The translations under genes were made by a program, and so were the position numbers. The notes under the pieces were generated by a model. It was not told the DNA's origin, did no database searches, and saw only the letters and a program-made list of their open reading frames with translations. A stretch of 64,000 nt of DNA from Brassica napus (Eukaryota; Streptophyta; Magnoliopsida; Brassicales; Brassicaceae), in NCBI RefSeq assembly GCF_020379485.1, contig NC_063452.1, positions 11,883,065 through 11,947,064 of the forward strand, in the 5' to 3' direction. Shown one piece after another: positions 58,415 to 64,000 of the stretch (position 1 is the stretch's first letter; each line of letters begins with the position of its first letter).

Positions 58415-59081
58415 TAGGGGTGGGCATTGGGATACTCATTCGGGTTCGGTTAGGGTATATTCGGGTTTTGGATTTTTGGGGTCAAAGATTTTATCTCCAT
58501 TTGGGTATTTCTAAATTTTGGTTTGGGTTCGGTTTGGATCTTTGCGGGTTCGGATAACTAATTTAAATGAATTTTAAAATTTAAAATTCATTATATACTT
58601 TAAAATTTTCAAAATCTATAAATAAAATAATATATCACATATAAATTTGAATAACATATGTCAAAATACCTAAACTTAATATATAAATTGGTTTGGTTTG
58701 AATATTTTGATAGAGAATCAATAGATATTTCTTGTATTTTTAGTGTTTTGAGTGTATTTTATCTATTTTAGACATTTACTTTTGACTATTTGTATATATT
58801 TCAAATATTTTAGACAGGTTAAAAATATCTTATATATTTTGGATAGTTTTTTAATATACATTAAATCTAAAAATAATTAATATATTTAGGTATTTAAATC
58901 TATTTCGAATACATTCAGATACCCGAAATACTTCGGTTCGGATCGGATTCGATTTTGGTTTTCTAGATACTAAAATTTTGAACCCATTTGGGTATTTAAT
59001 TAATTTCGGTTTGGGTTCACTACTACTTTTTTAGATCGGATTCGGTTCGGTTCTTCGGATTCGATTTTTTTGCCAGTCTTA
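58415..59081. mobile_element. hAT-like non-autonomous element (TTCGGGTTCGG-rich)
   Basis: It starts TAGGGGTGGGCATTGGG and ends TGCCAGTCTTA, roughly inverted. The 8-base flanks AAGTCGGT and ATGTTGGT agree at six positions, a decayed 8-bp target duplication. The inside has the same phrases as the copies at 15293, 20555 and 28158. Confidence 0.6.
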
Positions 59082-59089
59082 ATGTTGGT

Positions 59090-59798
59090 ATGTATCTAAA
59101 ATTTTGAACGATGAAAAGGGAGATAGAGGAACGCAAGGAAATGTGGCGAGAATCCACGTTCGATTGCAACACTGTACAAGACAGTTAATAGACTTCTACA
59201 AAATCAATTTATGTTGATTAACCAGACGAATCAACCTTGTGGTAAATGAGTTGTAGTTGTAGCTTCCGCTATCAAAATTTGATTCGCGCTAGGAAGAATT
59301 ATTTTACAATGTTTGGGTTCTCGACAAAAAAAGTGAAAAATGCCATTTTTACGCGCACAAAAAAATCCTATGTTGATTAAGGGATAGAAGATTCTAAGAC
59401 ACTCCAACAATGGCTAGGATTATCTCTGCATCTTGAGTGTCGGTTTTTCCAAGATTAGAACTTTTCACGTCATAGATAAAAAAGTTTAAATACCGAAGTT
59501 TGCACAAGATGTAAAACAATACGTTTTTCAAAAAAAAAATATAAATAAAAAGGGAAAATACGGCACGCTTTGCCCCAAAGAAAGGACCAGTTCAACGGGT
59601 ATCCTTATATTTCCTAAGAAACTCTTATGGTAACACCATCATGCTATTTCCCACTACCATCAACTATCATCATTCCCCTTTCTCACACAACCCCATATCT
59701 ATATATATATGGAGGCACAAACTTTGTATGTATGCCATGTCATTAATTAGCTTACATACATAACTCCATCTAGAATATGTTCAAGGCTTGTGGAGTCT
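59090..59798. other. Spacer before the copia element, no gene seen
   Basis: Moderately AT-rich unique-looking sequence. The last bases (AGTCT, 59794-59798) would be the target duplication of the copia element if the matching copy exists beyond the window. Confidence 0.45.
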
Positions 59799-60116
59799 TG
59801 TCATGAATATACCGTAAAGAACATGTTTTTGGTAGGTACATCAAGAAGTTGTATCAAGAACATGTTTGTTGATTAATTCAACAACACATTTTTTTTTTCT
59901 CTCTCTTGCTCACTCTCTTCTTCTCTTGTTTTTTCTTTGTTTTGGGATGGATTTTTTCTTCTCATTGTGTGGTTATTTATAGGAGATTATGAGGAGTTGG
60001 TGAAACTTCTTGTTGCACCTACCAAAAAACACAAAAGAAATGTGTTGTTGAATTAATCAACAAACATGTTCTTGATACAACTTCTTGTTGTACCTACCAA
60101 AAACATGTTCTTTACA
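59799..60116 (-). repeat. 3' LTR of the copia element
   Basis: On the minus strand it starts TGTAAAGAACATGTTTTTGG, just after a purine-rich tract (AAGTGGGAGAT), and ends TTCATGACA. It contains a TATA box (CTATAAATAACC) and near its two ends an inverted repeat of about 75 bp (59813-59889 and 60041-60115). The partner LTR is outside the window. Confidence 0.75.
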
Positions 60117-60186
60117 ATCTCCCACTTGAAGACTGGTTTTAATCTGTCTTCACACCTTGACTAATGTAGCAGGTCTCCCCAGCTTG

Positions 60187-63100
60187 TTACTCCAACAAGC
60201 CAACTGAGGTTGCACACAACCTCAGCTTGTCATACGGCACGACATTCGTCAACATATCTGCCGGATTCTTGCTTCCTGGGATCTTCTCCAGCACCAACAT
60301 TTCATCTTCCAACGCTGATCTGATGAAATGATACCGACGATGTATGTGCTTCGTCCGAGCATGGTAAACCGGATTCTTTTCCAAATCGATGGCACTTTTA
60401 GTGTCACAGTACAACACACCTTTCCCTTGGTCATGACCTAGCTCTTCTAGAAAAGACTGTAGCCATATCATCTCTTTTGTTGCCTCCGTTACAGCAACAT
60501 ACTCAGCTGCACAGCTTGATAGAGATACAATTTTCTGCAACTTTGAAACCCAACAAATTGTAGTACCGCCAAAGGTGTAGACATACCCGGTTGTGCTCTT
60601 CGTGCTATCAATGTCACCTCCATTGTCAGCATCATCATATCCCTGCAATCCCGTCTTAGACTTCGTGAAACATAGCGATAAACTTGGATTTCCTTTTAGA
60701 TATCTGAAAATTCACTTAACGGCTTCCCAATGTTCATTCCCTGGATTGCTCATAAATCTGCTAACGACTCCCACTGCATGTGCAATGTCTGGCCTTGTAC
60801 ATATCATCGCGTACATCAGGCTTCCTATAGCAGAAGCATATGGAACTTTATCAATACATGCCATCTCGTCTTCCGTCTTTGGAGACTGTTCTCTGGATAA
60901 CCGAAAGTGACTTGCCAGGGGAGTACTAACTGGCTTCGCGTCATCCATGTTAAATCTCTTGAGGACTTTCTTCACATACTCCTCTTGTGATAGCTTAAGA
61001 CATTCCTTGCTCCTACTGATTCTCATCCCTAGAATCTGTCTTGCTTCTCCAAGGTCTTTCATCGCAAACTCTTCTGAGAGTTTCGTCTTCAAGCTATTGA
61101 TCTCGTGCAAGTCTGCTCCTACTATCAGCATGTCATCGACATATAGGAGCAATATCAAGTAGGACTCTTCAAGCGTCTTGAAGTAACAACAGTGGTCAGC
61201 TTCACACCTCAAGAAACCAACGCCTTTAATAAAGTTGTCGAACCGTTTATACCACTGTCTTGGAGCTTGTTTTAAGCCGTACAAACTCCTTTTCAGCTTG
61301 CAAACAAGGCTTTCCTTCCCCTTGATCTCAAAGCCTTCGAGTTGCTTCATATAAATTTCCTCATCCAAATCACCATGAAGAAATGTCGTCTTCACATCCA
61401 TCTGTTGAAGATGCAGATCTTCTTGTGCTACCAGCCCAAGAACCGTTCTAATGGTCACCATCTTGACTACAGGAGAGAAGATTTCGGTGTAGTCAACCCC
61501 TTCTTTTTGTTGGAATCCCTTCACAACAAGCCTCGCTTTATAGCGCTTACTCCCATCAGGTTCTTCTTTTATTCGGTAGACCCACTTGTTATGCAATGCC
61601 TTTTTTTCCTTAGGCAAATCTGCTAACTCCCACGTGTGATTGGATAACAACGAGTCCATCTCGTCGTCCATTGCAAGCTCCCACTTGATCGACTCATCAA
61701 CTTGCATAGCTTCCTCATAACATTCAGGCTCGCCTCTGTCTGTGAGCAGAATGTAGTTGAGCGATGGAGAGAATCTTACTGGCTTTCTGATGATTCTGCT
61801 TGACCGTCGTAACTCCGTGACTGGTGTATATGGGACCACTTCAGAATCATCACTTTCTTCAGCCTCGCCACTCTCGTCTTGAGAGATTTCTTCTTCTGCT
61901 GTTGCGGTATCCTGTGGCAACTCCGGTGTCAGGATATCTTCTAAGTCAACAGCTCCAGGCTCTTTCTTCTCCGAGCCTTCTCTTAGCTTATCCTTGTACA
62001 ACGCTTCTTCGTTGAACACAACATTCTTGCTGCGGATGATCTTCTGATTTTCATCATCCCAAAACCGGTAACCAAACTCCGCGTTACCATAACCGATGAA
62101 GTAACACTTCTTAGACTTCGAGTCAAGTTTACTTCTTGCAGCATCATCAATATGAACATAAGCTAAGCATCCGAACACCTCTAGATAAGAAAGATTTACT
62201 TTCTTTCCGCTCCAAACTTCTTCAGAGATCTTAAATCCCAATGGTACAGACAGTCCTCTATTTATTAAGAAGGCTGCGGTATTGATTGCATCTGCCCAAA
62301 ACGTCTTTGGCAATCCACAGTGCAATCTCATGCTCCTTGCACGCTCATTCAAGGTTCGGTTCGGTTCATCCTTTCCGCTATTCCATTCTGTTGAGGCGTT
62401 CCAGGAATAGTCTTTTCCATCTTGATCCCATTATCAGCGCAATATCCCTTGAACTCGTCGCTGATGTACTCTCCACCATTATCAGACCTTAAGCACTTCA
62501 ACTTGAGATTCGTCTCAATCTCAACCATGGCTTTCCATATTTTGAAAACCGAAAACACTTCATGCTTGTTCTTCATGAAGTAAACCCACACCTTTCTTGT
62601 GGAGTCGTCGATAAAGGTCACATAGTAGTATGAACCTCCCAGCGATACAACAGGAGCGGGTCCCCACACGTCAGTGTGCACCAGCTCTAACTTCTCAGAT
62701 TTTGGCTCTCTTCCTCCTTTAGAGAAACTAACTCGTTTCTGCTTCCCAAGGATGCAGCTTTCACACATCTGATGATCCACCGTCTTCAGATCCGAAAGAG
62801 CGCCATTTTCCACCATGAGTTTCATCCCTTTCTCACTCATGTGTCCCAACCTACAATGCCACAACTTGGTATGTTTGGCATTCTCGACAACAGCAACAAT
62901 GTCTTGATAACTCATCGTCATATAAAGAGTGTCTCTTTTATGACCTCTAGCCACCACCATGGAACCTTTCTTAACTCTCCAGGCTCCACCACCAAAAATT
63001 AACACCGTGCCCCGTATCATCAAGTTGACCTACTGAGATCAGATTTTGCATCAACTTTGGCACATGTCTGACCTTCGTAATCTTCCACACACGTCCGTCT

Positions 63101-64000
63101 GACATCTTCAGGTTGATATCTCCAATACCAACTATGTCCAAAGGTAATCCATCAGCAAGATATACATTTCCGTAATTTCCCGCAACATAATTTTCCATGA
63201 TGTTATGGTGCGGTGTGGTGTGGAACGACGCTCCTCAGTCAAGCACCCATGAATCGACTGGGCTATCGACATAGGAGATTGACGCTTTGGTGGTATTTGC
63301 AGTTGCATCACGAGCTTCAATTTTCCTCGGGGAATCAACAGACACTACCAATGCATCAGCGATTTCATGTGTCACTACATTGGCTCTGCCTCTAATGTTG
63401 TCTTCCTTCTTCGGTGGTGCTCGGCAATTCTTCTTGATGTGACCTGTCTTTCCACAATTCCAGCACTCTGCAGGCTGTCTGAATTTGGATTGACCCTGTC
63501 CATTCCTTGACTTCGATCTGCCATTACTCCGGTTATTTCTATCTGGGTTTCTCCCTCTGGTTTCCACGTTGAAAGCATAGCTCGTTGATGCCTCCCCAGA
63601 GTCTATCCTTCGAACTTCCTCAGCAAGGATACGATCTCTAACATCATTGAATTTGAGCTTTTGAGTACCCATAGAATTACTAACCGCTGCTCACATTGGC
63701 TCCCAACTATTTGGCAGAGATGCCAACAAAATCAGTGCTCGCACTTCATCATCAAACTCGATTTCAACCGATGACAGTTGGTTGACAATCGTGTTGAACT
63801 CGTTCACATGTGCGGCAACCAGGCCACCTTCTTCCATCTTCAAATGAAATAGTTTCTTCATGAGAAATGCCTTATTGTTTGCCGAAGGTTTCTCATACAT
63901 ATCAGAGAGAACTTTCATGAGCCCTTCAGTGGTCTTCTCCTTCGCAACGTTGTGAGCAACGTTTTTCGACAGTGTTAACCTTATAACACCCAGAACTTGT
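60187..64000 (-). pseudogene. Copia gag-pol polyprotein, degenerate and partial
   Basis: Order on the minus strand: gag UBN2-like segment (64000-63691, MKVLSDMYEKPSANNKAFLM), CCHC zinc knuckle (CWNCGKTGHIKKNC, about 63430-63470) and the aspartic protease site near 63235, where the residue after Asp is a TGA. Then come GAG-pre-integrase (LWHCRLGHMSEKG) and the integrase Asp, Asp and Glu in HTDVWG, FIDDSTRK and SDNGGEY. Reverse transcriptase has LLLYVDDMLIVG, and RNase H has KIVSLSSCAAEYVAVTEATK. A stop lies at 63691, a frameshift near 62350 and a stop near 60714. Only the reading frames as they stand are described. It resembles TNT1-94-type elements. Confidence 0.9.

Larger units (their letters stand above)
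59799..64000 (-). mobile_element. Ty1/copia LTR retrotransposon, 5' half beyond the window
   Basis: A minus-strand gag-protease-integrase-RT-RNase H order is seen between 64000 and 60187, followed by the LTR at 60116-59799. Integrase before reverse transcriptase marks the copia group. The element is dead in this copy because of several stops and a frameshift in the polyprotein. Confidence 0.92.

Noticed and set aside
60593..62492. Plus-strand frames over the copia polyprotein
   Set aside because: They are antisense shadows of the minus-strand reverse transcriptase and integrase.

Overview
This is plant nuclear DNA, almost certainly from a Brassica or a very close relative. Four genes lie in the order and with the family identity I remember for a block of Arabidopsis chromosome 1 (about At1g64625 to At1g64670): a BODYGUARD-type hydrolase (8489-10739, minus), methionine gamma-lyase (17525-19113, minus), an early nodulin-like phytocyanin (24921-25549, plus) and a LONESOME HIGHWAY-like bHLH factor (34703-37103, minus). 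A decayed stub of the fifth member, an MFSD5-like transporter, is at 23374-24350. Gene models were assembled by eye from frames and splice sites. The AT locus numbers are from memory and were not searched.

Everything between and around these genes is accessory DNA, mostly transposons in several nested layers. 1-6885: a PIF/Harbinger-like element (its right end is at 6885 with a TTA target site) encodes a Myb/SANT-like protein. That gene is split by a 4.18-kb non-autonomous CACTA element (1013-5190, 3-bp target duplication), which itself carries a captured fragment of an alpha-mannosidase I gene. 6906-6990: a broken copy of the methionine gamma-lyase tail. 7740-8060: a chimeric plastid insertion (rrn16-trnI spacer joined to ndhF). 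11693-12009: a near-perfect 159-bp tandem duplication upstream of the hydrolase. 19227-21110: promoter repeats, two MITE-like elements, a Helitron fragment and a hAT-like fragment. 25602-27059: a LINE with a 5' inversion. 27172-28073: a short Helitron. 28107-30745: two copies of an AT-rich TIR repeat, one of them carrying a hAT-like element and a LINE-like retroposon. 31833-33240: three further retroposons. 33342-34436: a MULE-like element with TIRs of about 295 bp.

The largest item is a candidate giant Helitron of about 19.4 kb (about 37730-57124). It ends in a hairpin plus CTAG. In one orientation it carries an RPA1-like gene, a duplicated pair of genes for a small unknown coiled-coil protein, another unknown ORF, a short RPA C-terminal-like gene and a Rep/helicase gene. 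The Rep/helicase has several stops and frameshifts, so this copy is not autonomous now. The unknown paired cargo genes (42650-43003 and 44547-44901) are the best candidate for something undescribed.

The right end (59799-64000) is a minus-strand Ty1/copia retrotransposon with one LTR in the window, a polyprotein broken by stops, and a 5' half that runs off the edge. The ordinary genes work separately (cuticle, sulfur amino acid catabolism, cell surface, transcription). I see no operon-like cooperation among them.
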